Shown here: positions 26,116-38,849 of the stretch, one piece after another
Numbering within the stretch: the stretch's first letter is position 1
Layout: every line of letters begins with the position of its first letter
Origin: Brugia malayi
Lineage: Eukaryota > Nematoda > Chromadorea > Rhabditida > Onchocercidae
Assembly (NCBI RefSeq): GCF_000002995.4
Contig: NW_025062478.1
Location: 1,302,001-1,366,000, forward strand
Direction: 5' to 3'
Length of the DNA stretch: 64,000 nucleotides
Translations under genes and position numbers: made by a program
Notes under the pieces: generated by a model
Told to the model about the DNA's origin: nothing
Database searches by the model: none
What the model saw: only the letters and a program-made list of their open reading frames with translations

Positions 26116-26942
26116 CAGCAATTGTTGCTTTAAGGTGAACGAATAAATTAATGAATTTATAGTACATTGATATTTAATATATTAACTGAGAAAGGTGGCA
26201 TTTTTTTTTTTTTGGTCAGACTAATTAGTAATATACATCTGACAAAATAAAAAGTAAAGTTTATTTTTTTCAATCGGAAAACGATAACGATAGAAAATGA
26301 AAATTTTATCTAATTATCTCCTAAAGACTATCATCTGAATATTATATTCTCCAATTTTCTCCAATACTATTCTAATCACAAAACAGATGATTGCATAATC
26401 ATCTTCAAAAATAATTCTTTCCCTTTTTTCTTCTACCTTTCCATTTTCTAGAAATTTTAAATTTTATAATGTTCCAAAAAAAAAAAAAAAAAACCTCCAG
26501 TAAAACTTTCTAAAAAAAAGCAGAAATGCGCATGCATTTATCACACAATCTTAAAATTGATGAATGTATTTCTGTAACTGAAAAGATTGAAACTTTAAAA
26601 AAAAAAATTCCTTTATTCTTCTGATATTTTGCAAAAGCGAGAGAAAAAAAAAAAAGAAGAAAAAACATACATCATTTGGCAATTTGTAGTAAAATGAATT
26701 AAAAAAAAAAAAAAAAAAAAACATTTTTATGTATGCAATTATTTGATAATGTAATAAATTATTTGAAGATAAAAAAATAAATAAACAAATAAAAATCAAA
26801 TTTGCATAAAATTGAACTATTATTTCATTGATTGATCATTGGTGTGGTAAAATTAAAGAAAAATAAACAAAAGAAAAATTAATATTAAATTATGATAGCA
26901 ACGTATACATCAACAGTGGCACAAATTTGTTGAGTATTTTAT

Positions 26943-28253
26943 TTAAGTACGTTGATGACTCATCAATTCATGCTTAATTGCTTTTTCATCGATATCTGAG
27001 ATATCACTTGCTTGTACTTGCATTAAACTTTCCAAACCCAATGTAGCTTTCAAAGCACGAACCGACGATGCATATAACATACGTCTACGTACTGGTGCTT
27101 CATCTGGACAACTGCAAAAAAAAAAATGAGACATTTAAAGAAAGTATAAAAATTTTTTAATGAAAATATATGAAATTTTCTTTCTTATATAAATTTGACA
27201 ATTGTCAACATCCAATCAAATATCAGAATAATAAATGATCAAAAGTAAATTTATAAATTTTTTCAACATCTAACAATGAGTGCTAACAGTATCGATTGTA
27301 AAAGCGTAACATAATTGACTTTGCAATCATCTTCATCAAAACAAATCAAACAATTGTTTCAAATTTCTCTTTTCAACAAACTTTTTTCCATCCGATAAAA
27401 TTAAACTTTTTTTTTTAAATAAATAAGTTAAGTTAATCGTTTCGTTTTTGGCTCTTTTTTACCTTTTCTCAGCAAAAATCAAAAGTAAAGAGTGCAAAAT
27501 TCAAATGTGCATTCATAAAATTAAGTTTTAAAATAATTGAAGGTCAACATTTATCTTTTTTACTCCAGACAAATATTACAACAAATGATAGTAACTTACT
27601 ATTGCACAAAAACAACTTTAGTAAGTCGAGATGCAGCATCTGTACCTTGCCGTTGTACCTGTACTTCAACGTCCACTGCAGCATAACGACATTCCTTACC
27701 ATCACCTACACTCTTCCGAATTTCCTGAAATTTTTAACTGATTAATTGGCAAAATTGCTAGCATAAATAAGTACCAGAAATAGGTGAAAGAAATGTAACA
27801 GTAAATGCAAATGTGAAGTGTAAAAATGAAAAAGAAAATTAAACGATTGCAGTGCTTGAATATAAACTATTGTTTGGGTAAATTTCTTTCTTTTTTTTTT
27901 CTTTGTTTATTTAAATTTTCTAAGCATTAATAATGCTTCAAAAATTTCACTACTAATAGTGGAAAGATAGCAAAATTTTGTATTAACAATATGAGCAGTT
28001 TCAAAAATAATTCATGAAATGTAAAGCACTCTTAAGCAAAATTTTATTTTATTTTTTTATTTAACAGTAATTTGTGAAAAATATAGCTAACATCAACGAA
28101 TTCAGAATACGGTGCATTCTTAGTGCCAATTTTGTCAACAATAATTGTTGTATCATCATCCGAAATTCGAAATATTATGTATGAATGTTGATGCTTTTGA
28201 TGTAATTCATCATAAGCTTTCTTGCAACTTGCATCTACTTTTACACCTGATGC
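26943..28253 (-). CDS. unc-60: ADF/cofilin, UNC-60B-type isoform exons
   Basis: Exons 28092-28253, 27600-27724 and 26943-27111 encode 151 residues beginning ASGVKVDASCKKAYDELHQ. With a shared start-codon exon upstream the isoform is 152 aa, the length of C. elegans UNC-60B. Landmarks: KHQHSYIIF, KNAPYSEFVD, CRYAAVDVEVQVQRQG, and the actin-binding long helix CPDEAPVRRRMLYASSVRAL, ending SHQRT. It binds and severs or depolymerises actin; UNC-60B is the muscle isoform in C. elegans. The acceptor before GCATCAGG is in phase 0, as in the A isoform, so both can join the same first exon. An AATAAA (26936-26941 on the coding strand) directly follows the stop codon. Confidence 0.95.
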
Positions 28254-29907
28254 CTGCAAAAGAAAAAAAAAAAATAAACAAAACTGCATATTTGTTATTT
28301 TATTTGAGAGTTAAATAAATTCCTAATTCTAAGAAGAAAGAGAAACTACACTATTGATTAAAAAAAAAAAAAAAAAAACTATGAATAAAATTTGAGAATT
28401 TAGAAATTATCTAATTTCATGATCAAGAAATTTATCATTCTTAACACTCCTTTTTTTTTTTTTAAAATCATAGTTTTTTTCATGAGTAATTTTTAACAAT
28501 TTATCGTTTTCATTCTAGTGCTCTTTTAATAACTGACAATAAATAGATTTTAATAATTATCATCGTTTGATATTTGTTCATTCATAAATACATTTCAACA
28601 TTCATTTCTTATATTTACTCTACGAAAAGAAAATGATCATACCATTTCGGATCAAAAATACAAAAATCAACAAAGTTGATTCACTCGAAAAAAAAAAAAA
28701 GTTATAAAATGCAATGAAAATATATGAAATTGCTTCGGAGGATGGGAAAATTATTTCTATATTTTTGATTTAAAGATTGTTGTTGATAAAGCTGCCGAGA
28801 ATTATCCAAATTTAAATCATTCAAAATATACATGCATGATTTTCTCTTAGCTTTCATTTCTTTCCACATGTTATTTGCTTGTTGTCACATAATGTTTTTA
28901 AATCATTAGAAGTAAATAAAAATTTTTTATCAGCAAAGTTAATTTTAACTGAAACAATGACAGAAAAAATAAACAAATCACACACTGCAAACAAATTGAA
29001 AAGATGAAAAAAAAGAGAACAAAAAAAAAAAAAAAAAAAAAAAAAATAGACACAATAAATATGTTAACACGTAATCAAATTAGTAAATGAAAAATGAGAA
29101 AAGATTTTATTCATCATTCTTAAAAGAAAAAAACAAAAAAAAAAAACTTTGAAAAAAAATTCAAAAAATTTTTTCATAATTACTCACTGAAGAATTTCGG
29201 TATACATGTAAATTCTTAAATTAATTTCATAGACTTTCAAGGTTTACTTAAAAATTGGACTCTCAACATGTTGCTTTATTCATCCGTCATCTGACATAGT
29301 CACCACTACTTTGACATTAATTAATCCAGAATCACTCCAAGGATTCTATGACAATTTTGGAAAAACAATGTTGCAAGAAAACGAAAAATGATATCCACAA
29401 AAATTTGGTAAGCCAGAAAATCATTCTAGATAGGAAAAATTTTATTTACTTTCTTTTAAACAGAATGTAAATAGACTGAGCGATCTATAAACTGCAATAT
29501 GATAGTAAAGCGTGATCTAGATTTATAATAATCGTTGTGAATTCTCTTGAACAAAAGTTTAGAGGCAAAAAAAAGAAAAAAAAAAAAAAAATTACAATTA
29601 CAGAGTTATAATCGTATGCAGATTATAAACGCTGATTAAAAAAGTCAACAAATGTAACTTCTATGATCGCTACTGTAAATTAAGCTAGTCCATATCCGGA
29701 TTTTTTATTCTAAAAAGCAATATGAAAATTTGGAAATTTGAATAAAAATTTCTTAAAATACAAAATTTGAAAGTTATTTTTCGTAATGTTAGTTTTAGGT
29801 TAGAATGAGGACAAAAACATTCTCTGTTAAGACATGAAGTGAAATGCAACATTAATTTTGTCACTGGCATAGCATGAAATAAGGGACCAAACTTTTAATT
29901 AAAGCAC
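28254..29907 (-). other. Spacer between the UNC-60A and UNC-60B exon sets
   Basis: 1.65 kb, intronic for isoform B and 3'UTR/flank for isoform A. It is AT-rich with long A runs (notably 29016-29046). No coding exon was recognised; the 61-codon open frame at 29685-29870 has no support. Confidence 0.5.
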
Positions 29908-31397
29908 TTATCGGTCGCCATATTTCTCAGTAAGCTTTGAAATCAACTCTCTATGTGACATTTCAGACTCATCGGATACCTAAAAAGAAGACATAATGCT
30001 GTATTACTGAAAAAAACCAAAATTAAAACAACGCATCAATAAAATGTTGAATCAAACAATTAACGAAAAGAAAAATAAAAAACATCCTTCATAATTTGTT
30101 TTGTAGGAATAGCTGCAGTGCATCCTTTTTGCTTAATTTATTAAGTTTTAAGTCAATACAATATCATAAATCACCCTAAATATTAGTCTTAGGAGATATA
30201 TGTGTTTAGCTATTTTACTTTAGGATCAAAAGTGGCCAGAGGAAATAAATTTATAAAAGCAGCCGCTTTTGTTGTAGACAGGATGAAGTAAATTTTGTCT
30301 ACAAGAAAAAAAGAAATACATAACTACAATAAATACAATAAATAATAAATACTAGAATTACCTGGAATTGAATAATTTTCTCAGTACCAAGTGATGCCTT
30401 AATTGCTGATGCTGATGAAGCATAAACCATTTTCTTTTTAATTGATGCACCATCAGGACATCTATAATTGAATGAATTAAAACAAAACATACAAAGATAA
30501 GGGACATCAAATTCATTCCACTAAAGAAATTTTATTTGCTTAAAAATTTCAACATCAAACAAATAAAGTTAGTATGGACAAATCAGATAAAAATATAAAA
30601 CAAACATTTGAAGGAAAACAATTTTGTCCATTTTCGAAGTTCCTGCACCAACTCTCGAGCATGTAAATTTGAAATCAAAGACCGCATATCGGCAATCTTT
30701 GAAATTATCTGTCCTTTCTCTCAAATCTTCTACGAAATGTCCAAATGCTTCTTTTGAATTTGTTTCATAATCATCCACAGTAAGGTCTAATTCATCTTGA
30801 GTTACGGCAGCTTCAACAACCACCTCACGATCCTTCAAAACATGAAAGAAATCAGAGAAATGCTATTCTTAGTTTAAATATTTCCGAATATTCTCTCCCA
30901 TCGGCAAAGTTATCCTATTACATCATCTTATCACTTCCTCAAATGCCGCAAAATTGCTTAGATAAACATTTCCAATTCTTTTTTTTTCAGAAAATTTCTC
31001 TTCCTTTTATTATCCTTGTCATCATCTCTTGTTAAATGCATCGAAGTATATAAAGAAAAGGTAAAGCACATATTTCTCAGATTTATTTTCCTATATCAGC
31101 CAGCTATCAATAATGTCAATTACTCAATTAAAAAAAAAATTGTATTAAATCTCTCCAGAGTAGTTATTCCTATATAGTGATAGCATTGTCACCTGAGCAT
31201 TGTCACCACAAATAATACCTCAAAAAACAAATCTTATAAAATATAGAGAAAAGAAGAAAGAAAAAAAAAAAGGCAAAGAGATTTAAAAATAAAATGCAAA
31301 CCTCTATTTTAAAAAGAATATATCTGTATTCTTTACTATCCGAAAGACGTTGAAATGATCGCTGGACATCAGGATTAACACTTACTCCAGACGTTGA
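29908..31397 (-). CDS. unc-60: ADF/cofilin, UNC-60A-type isoform exons
   Basis: Exons 31302-31397, 30606-30832, 30362-30461 and 29908-29979 encode 164 residues beginning STSGVSVNPDVQRSFQ. With an initiator Met from an upstream exon this is 165 aa, matching C. elegans UNC-60A. Landmarks: KEYRYILFKIE, VVVEAAVTQDELD, CRYAVFDFKFTCSRVGAGTS, CPDGASIKKKMVYASSASAI, and the C-terminus VSDESEMSHRELISKL. UNC-60A is the non-muscle isoform in C. elegans and promotes actin severing and turnover in early embryos. These exons lie between the shared 5' exon and the UNC-60B set, the same order as in C. elegans, so the two isoforms arise by alternative splicing to separate exon sets. Confidence 0.95.
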
Positions 31398-34300
31398 CTG
31401 CAACAACACAAAAACAAAATTAATAAAATGTATTCTATCAAAAAAAAGAAAGACTGCAAATTTTCAAAGAGAAAGAAAAAAAAAAAAAAAAAAAAAAAAC
31501 GAAAAACATGCATTACATAAAACACATCAACCGTTAAGAAGAGATGTCTGGCTGGGATAAGTAAGATTTTAATGGAGAATGTATTAGCAAACACTGCAAC
31601 ACACACTCGGCAGTTTTATCGATAATTTACAAAGCTTCTTCAATAATTATTAGCATCGAAATTAAAATTTGTATTTCTTTTAGTATTCCTACTAACTCAA
31701 AGTTTTTCTCTTTTTTTTAAAAAAAAAAAAAACTTATTCTATACGAAAAGAGCACTTTTATGATTTTTATTCATCTTATTTTCTGTTAAGTTACTATTGA
31801 TTCCATGAAAAATGAATTTAACATACTTTTTCACTTACTTTTACATGTTTTATATAAATACCGAAAAATAGGTAAGTTTATTTTAATATAAGTCAAAAAA
31901 AAAAAAATGGTTCTACAAATATAAGCAAAAGAAATAGAAAATGAATCAATATGCGTAACTGCATAAACCCTTAATTAATACATCTAACAATACTACAGTA
32001 AAAAAAAAAAAGATCCATACTTAGTAATTATGTTAACTAACTAAGAATCAGTATAAAGAACAATATCAGAAATGAGATATCATTTATTATTCGGTCAATC
32101 AATCTATCTGACTATTTCATTAGTAGAATGAAACATTTTTTTTTCCCAAACAAATATCGTTATGTTTGAACAGACTTTAAGTAAATAAAAATGAAAAAAA
32201 AACCTAAGTATTTACACATATTACATAAAGCAATAAATGAAAAAAAGTAAAAGTAGTACCTTAAAATCTCGAAGATATCAATTATTACAAATTCTAGCAA
32301 TCTATATACTTCTACTGTTATAGGTATAGAAAGAGGTCATTTGTCCTAACAGAAAAACGAGTTTTTTTTTTTTTTTTTTTTTATCGTGAATCTATCCAAA
32401 AAATTTTTTGAAAATCAATAAATTTTTATATTTTTTTCAGAAAAAAAAAGTTATTCTAAACATACTCATTCTTTTTTTCAAAAATTTTGAAGATAAAGTA
32501 TAGCTAGAAGAATTATATAAACAAGCTTTCAAACTATGATCAAATTCATATTTTCATCTACTCTAGCAAAACAGTCCGTAAATTTTTTTATTACCAAAAA
32601 CTATAAATAACTAAATAAACAAACAAACAAATTAATTAATTAATTAAATAAATATATAACCAAACATATATATATAATTGTGCTTGGTTCTGTTATCCTC
32701 CTGTAAGCAATAACGACAGCTGCTCCCCAGCCATATGGCCATTTTCCTCTAACATTCACCACAACAAACACTCTTGGAACTAAAGTACCAATAGCAAATG
32801 TCAGTAAAGAGCAAATAAAAACAAAGCTAGTAAGAAGTAATACTTAGATTTCATGATACTAAGTAGGAAAATTAAATATGCATATTTTTCTCTATTTGAC
32901 ATACATTCTTTATCCGATCTAAAAAAAAAAAAGAAAAAAAAAAACAATCTTCCGGTGTTCTTATCAGGAATACAAAAAATATTTTAATAAATTAAACAGG
33001 AGAGGAAAAAGAGAGAGAAAGAAAGAGAAGACTGCTTTTTTAGTAAGAAATAAGATCGTTCACTTTCTTTGACTGAACAAATGAGGTAAAAAAATTTCTC
33101 GCAAATTTCTCAAAAACAATCATATTTCTGAATGAAAAATGAAAAATTAATGACTCTTTTGATTAAAACCATAGACTGAAAGAAAAAAATAAAAAACTTA
33201 TGTAACTTTCGTGAAAAACAAATGAAAATCTTAGCGTAAATTTTCCTGAATCATCAGAAAGAATTAAGAATCTGAAAAATTGAAGCTGATTGATCCACTA
33301 TTATTATTTTTTGGAAGTATATTAAAAACTAAAAAATGAGATTGGGAATACTAACCATTGTGCAGTAGTAATGAAGAAGATGATAAAGAATAGATTAATA
33401 GCAATAATATCGTCAATTGTAATTATTGATAGACAGCCTGAAAACATTTTTGGAATTATAAATTTAAATACAATTACCTTACACCAAACGATAGCATCAA
33501 GTTGTCACATGTAAAATACATTATTAAATGTAAGAGATTAGTAATACCAATAGAAATGAAATTACTAGTGAAAACACAGAAGTGCATTGTTTATGACATT
33601 TTCATGTTTAACAACATTTATCCTTAAAAACTTTGCAAATACGAAAAAAAAAAAAATTGTTTTTTTTCTTTCCATATCTGAAATCAAAAAAAAAAAAAAA
33701 TAAAATAAAATAATAAATCAACAGTATTATAAATTAATTTAGAAAGTAAATGAAATATGTACTGAATTTCAAAAATAAATATCCGAAATGGCATTAAAAC
33801 AACGAAAACAATGATTATTGAAATGAGCTTATAAAGTTCATCAATTTTAGCCTACATATGAGAAGATATGTAAAGAGATTTAATTGTATCTAGCCTTATC
33901 CTCTAAATACAATTTCAAAGCAGTGAATTCGAGGAAATTCTAAGCAATAAACAAAGAATAATTAATGTACCTATTTATAGGATAAAAATGTAGCTTTTCT
34001 GATTAGTTTACTATGAAGCATTCAAATAAAATATCTAAATAATCGATTAATACTTTTACAATATTTAGATTTTACAAAAACTAATCAAGAATTTTAGTTA
34101 CAGCAAACTCAATCATACTAAACCAATTCCATTGCAAATAATTCTTTCTCCAAATATCTTACCAGTAAATTATTTATGAATAAGATATATCTTCTATTAC
34201 TCATACTCATCTATTTAATGAAATTCTGTGTAGCAAATAAATAACCGAGATAGAAATAAAAACTGAAATGCATTCAACTGATGTACACAATGGCGCTCAT

Positions 34301-34689
34301 TCCCATATCTGAAATCAATATCAGTTAGACACGAATGAATTACAATTCTGGAAATCTTAACGTTTCATTAATTATTACTCTAACAACGCACATCTTAATC
34401 ATCATTTCATCCATTTACCTCTCTAATATAAAATATAATTAATTAACAATGAATAATAGAATTGAATTAAATTTCATACAAAGCAATCGTGTTGCAAAAG
34501 AAATGGTCAGTTAAATTAGATTATAAACGATAAAGTGAAACAAAAAAAAAAAAAAAAAAAAAGAAAGACGACACTTCACTTCACTTCACATCACATCACA
34601 TCACACTGGCTAACGAACAACATTTTCAACTGCAAAATGCCAAACAGACACTCCAAAATTAACGTTCAACACTGGCCGCCCCCTTCACA

Positions 34690-34721
<32 letters not shown>

Positions 34722-37700
34722 TACACACATACATGTAATACATACATACATATGTATATGTAGTTATATCTGGAGCAGTGCTGTTGGTGAGGATGAATTG
34801 CTGTGGCTCTTCCACACTCTTCGTACACCCGATCTGTCTTTTTCGAACTATTTAACCCTTTCTAAACCAAAATCAACCAACTAAACCAATCTACACCGTA
34901 CACCATACACCATACACCATCATACCACACACACACACACACACCAAGATCACCTAGTATCACTAACAATGCCTACTAGTTGAGCAGCATTCATCTACAT
35001 CAGCTACCGGTGTACCTACCAACACCACTAAAAGCATCATTTTGGTAGAAATAAAAAGAAAAATAAAATAAAATTTTAAACAAAATTTAACTTATCACTG
35101 TTCAAAATTTTCTCTCTACCACATATTACACTAACTCTAACTTTGTCTATTTCTACAATCAAATCAACAATGACGAATGACATTTTCTCAGAAGCAGCTT
35201 ATCTCTTTAATATTCATTCTTTCCTTTATTTTTTTTATTTTTTTTTTTTTTAATGACAGTAATGCGAAACTTTGTTTTCCATTTTCTTCATCATTCCAGT
35301 AAATCCAAAAACTGATCTTACGAGTAGATGAAATTTCAAGTCCTACAAGCTATAATCGGTCAAAAATGACTATACCAATAATAACATCAACAAATCTGAT
35401 CATCACCAATGTGATTGACAAATGCGCTACCATAAATGATTAAACCATTCAAGATATACCAGAAGTCACTCATTTCATTTTTGCTTTATAGCAGCAAAAA
35501 TTTCACATTCACAACTAATAATAGTAGTAATAGTAAGGTCGTTAAAATGATGGCATCAAGGAATAAAAACATTTTTTGGAACCGAAATAAGTAGTAGGTA
35601 AGTGTTGAAGATAAGTAGAAAGTTTAAATGACTTTCACTTACACATGATGAGAAATAATGATGAAGAGCAGAGCAAAAGGACTGAACGATATTGATATAA
35701 GCGATATGAGAAATGAAAAATAGTAAAACTGAAGTGCAAGTAAAGAATACAATGATAATGAAGAAAATTAACTGAATGAAATCATCAAGTTTCCACAATA
35801 ATTAATGATCATCAAAGTTATTGGTGATTTAAAAATGAATGTAAAACTTAATTTCAATAAATTTGACGACTTAAAAGATAAATATCAATACCACAAGAAA
35901 GCCATTGATCTTTTTACTGAATGCCCTATTAACAATAAACTGAAATGAGGCTTAGTAATTGCATCCTCTAAAACATCATCTGATACATCCGGGAGCATTC
36001 AACAATAGGTTCGTTTATATTCTCATTTACAAAGAATCACTTTTTTTTTTTTCTTTTTTTCTGAGTCTCTCCTACTAAATGACCGTAACAGGAATAAAAC
36101 TTAACTTCAATAAATTTTAGTAATACTACTTTGTGTGTTCACACTCTTAATGAATAACCAGGGATGTTTATTTTTTATTTACTATTTATTATCTCAGAAT
36201 CTTTGATTCACAAGCTATTTTTGTTAATTAATTCCTGAAAATATTAACTGTAAAGTAATTAATAAACATAGATTTTAAGGGAATTCATGGCTTCATCATA
36301 CAGAACAAATTTTAGCAATAATTAGCCTTTGATCCACAACCAACAATCAATAATAATGTTGTTGAGGTTCAACAATGGTAAGAGTAGCTTTCCTCAGTTA
36401 CTCAACTCCGATGATGAATAGTGGCACTACGGGAAATAAAGGCCAAAAATTAGTTAGCAGTTGCTATAGTTTGAATCATTCGCCAAATCATCCGTCACGA
36501 GGAGATAAAACTGAACGTTAGCCGACAACAAATGCTTCCATACAATGCAATGTTACACCTTCCTTCTCCTACCTATCACAGAATCAGATAGTTATTTCCT
36601 TTCTAAAGGCTCAAAAAGCACTCACTCATATGATCAGGAGGAAGAAATCAAATCGATTGATCAAATTGAGAATTCAAGATTTTAATAGTTACTGAGTTGG
36701 AGAGCATCCATTTCCATTTTGAAAATTGAGTTACCAACTAAAAACATTAAGTAAGAAATGAAAATGTAATTTTTTGCAACATTCTCTTTCAGCTAACACA
36801 TTTTTGTAAAACAATAACTAGAAGTAAGGGAAAAAATGATCAAATATTGGTAATTAAAATTAAATACACTATTAAATAATATAATTAATAGGATTAATGA
36901 GTATAAATGAGTATAACTATAACATTATCATCGATCAATCACTATTTGTATGATAAAAATATAAAGAAAACATAGTGATGTTTAAAATTTATCACGAAAA
37001 AATTACGTCAAAAAAAAAAAAAACGTGCAACAAAGCTACCATCATAGTCGGTGCAAATCTTCAAAGTGATCCAGATGAAGAAATATTCAAGAAAAATATC
37101 ACCAATCATTTGCTTCAAATCTAGAAGAAAAAAGATAGCAGAAATGCATCATACAGAATAACTCCCAAAATTAAACATATCAAATTTGCACATTTATTGA
37201 ATACATACATGAAAAATAATACTCAATTTGAACTCTATAACATTAATTGATGCGTATGCGCTTTCCGCATTAGCAATTTAGTCAGTCATTAATGAAATTA
37301 ACTTCGGGATTATGTTGCCATCCGTTTGCTACCGCATCTGCCGTTTTGCTACCGCACCTGCCGTTTTGCTATTGAGCGATACGATTAACGAGTGAGATCA
37401 CTCAGTTATTCAGGCACTCGACATGAGTATTGCTAAGCTTTCTCTTATATATTTTTTTCCACTTCTCTACATATATAGTAATATATATCAGCGAACACAC
37501 ACACACACATATACACAAACTTAAACACAAATACACATACACACACTTTTCTATATATACATACCTACAAGTTTACAATGTATAAAATGTTAGAAAGGTT
37601 TTTTTTTTTTTCTTTTTTGCGCATTTGGTTCAAAAATGAAATCTGAAGAGGGGAAGAAGAAAGATAATTGCTTTAAGACGACATGGTAACAGATGTTCCG

Positions 37701-38849
37701 CTAACGGAGATAAGATATATCTAGAGAAGAAGAGAAAATGATTAATTACTAATGAAACGTCTTCTCAATTAAATGCAAAATGCATCAAGAATGAATGAAT
37801 TGGGAAAGTAGTCGAGTATTCATCACATTCTTATGTAAACTTTGCAGTTTGCATAAAAATGATGGAAAAAATTATGAATGTTTAAATTGTGATATTTTAC
37901 AAGACATTCATTTATTAAATCAATCAATATGAACACTTCTTTTTAACCTATATGAATTAATTTTGCTTTTAAAGTTACTTAAGAGACCATACTCATTACA
38001 AAAAAAAAAAAAAATAACTTAGGACGAACTCGTGAGATATTAAATGTAGCAAACATCCTTCAATTCATCAAACTGTAAACAATATACAAGAAAATGAATA
38101 TTCCATGGAAGTCTTGAAATGTGACATTTACTGCTATATTTGTAGGTGACAAAAGTTAACAAAAAATAAATGGGTCAAGATAATCCCGTAAAAGGAAATG
38201 AAGTTTAGCTTAAAAGCCAAAAACCCCAGAAAACCAAAAAACGACTGCAAACGCCCAATAAAAATTTTATTGATCATGCAAAACTTACAATACGATGCAA
38301 AAAAATAAGAGACGAAATCAAATTCATACTAACTTTTTACATATCAAAAAAAAAAAACCTTGAAACAAAGTCTGAAAATTGAGAAATCAATGACAACTTC
38401 TAAATACAATGCAAACAAAGCACACAAACAATCATAGTCACGTATAAAAATCTCACTGTACAGAAAATTTAAAATTTTCGAACGGTAGCACTAAGAATGA
38501 ACGCTTGTTTCGGAAAGACAAAATTTATGTGAAAATTTGAGATATTCACAAGCAATTTAAACAGTAACAGACGTTCGTAGCGAACTATGTTCACGCATAA
38601 AACGTCATTGAAAAGGGTGGAAAATCACTCAAAATGACAAAGCAAGACAAGTAAAAACGAGTCTAGTATTATTAAAATTCATAGTAATACCGAATATTTT
38701 GAAACTATAAAGCAGTTATCAATGACTAAGAAATAGGATTGCTACGAGGTTATCAGGTAGATAGCGGTCGTTCCTTTCTTATAATAGTTTTAAAAGAAAG
38801 AAGTTTTCGAGATGCAAATTAATCTAATAGTTGGACTGATCACAAATAA
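31398..38849 (-). other. unc-60 first intron, 5' end and intergenic DNA up to GID8
   Basis: 7.4 kb that must hold the unc-60 first exon and promoter. In C. elegans that exon carries only the ATG. One match to ATG directly followed by a good donor (GTTAGT) on the minus strand has its ATG at 33356-33358, but other ATG|GT sites exist and I cannot choose. The stretch contains a less AT-rich island at about 32690-32800, CA microsatellites, and a 20-bp tandem at 37328-37375 (TGCTACCGCATCTGCCGTTT and a variant copy). Nothing else was recognised. Confidence 0.5.
34683..34734. repeat. (CA)n microsatellite
   Basis: An almost pure CACACA tract with a few CATACA interruptions. Shorter CA tracts are at 34926-34944 and 37496-37547. 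All lie upstream of the unc-60 isoform exons. Confidence 0.9.

Noticed and set aside
26551..26799. 82-aa minus-strand open frame
   Set aside because: Phe-rich translation of A runs near the unc-60B 3' end, with no supporting features.
36376..36522. 48-codon plus-strand frame starting MVRVAFLSYSTPMM
   Set aside because: Short, no family, no partner exons; ATG followed by GTAAGA could equally be a chance donor. Kept only as a note.
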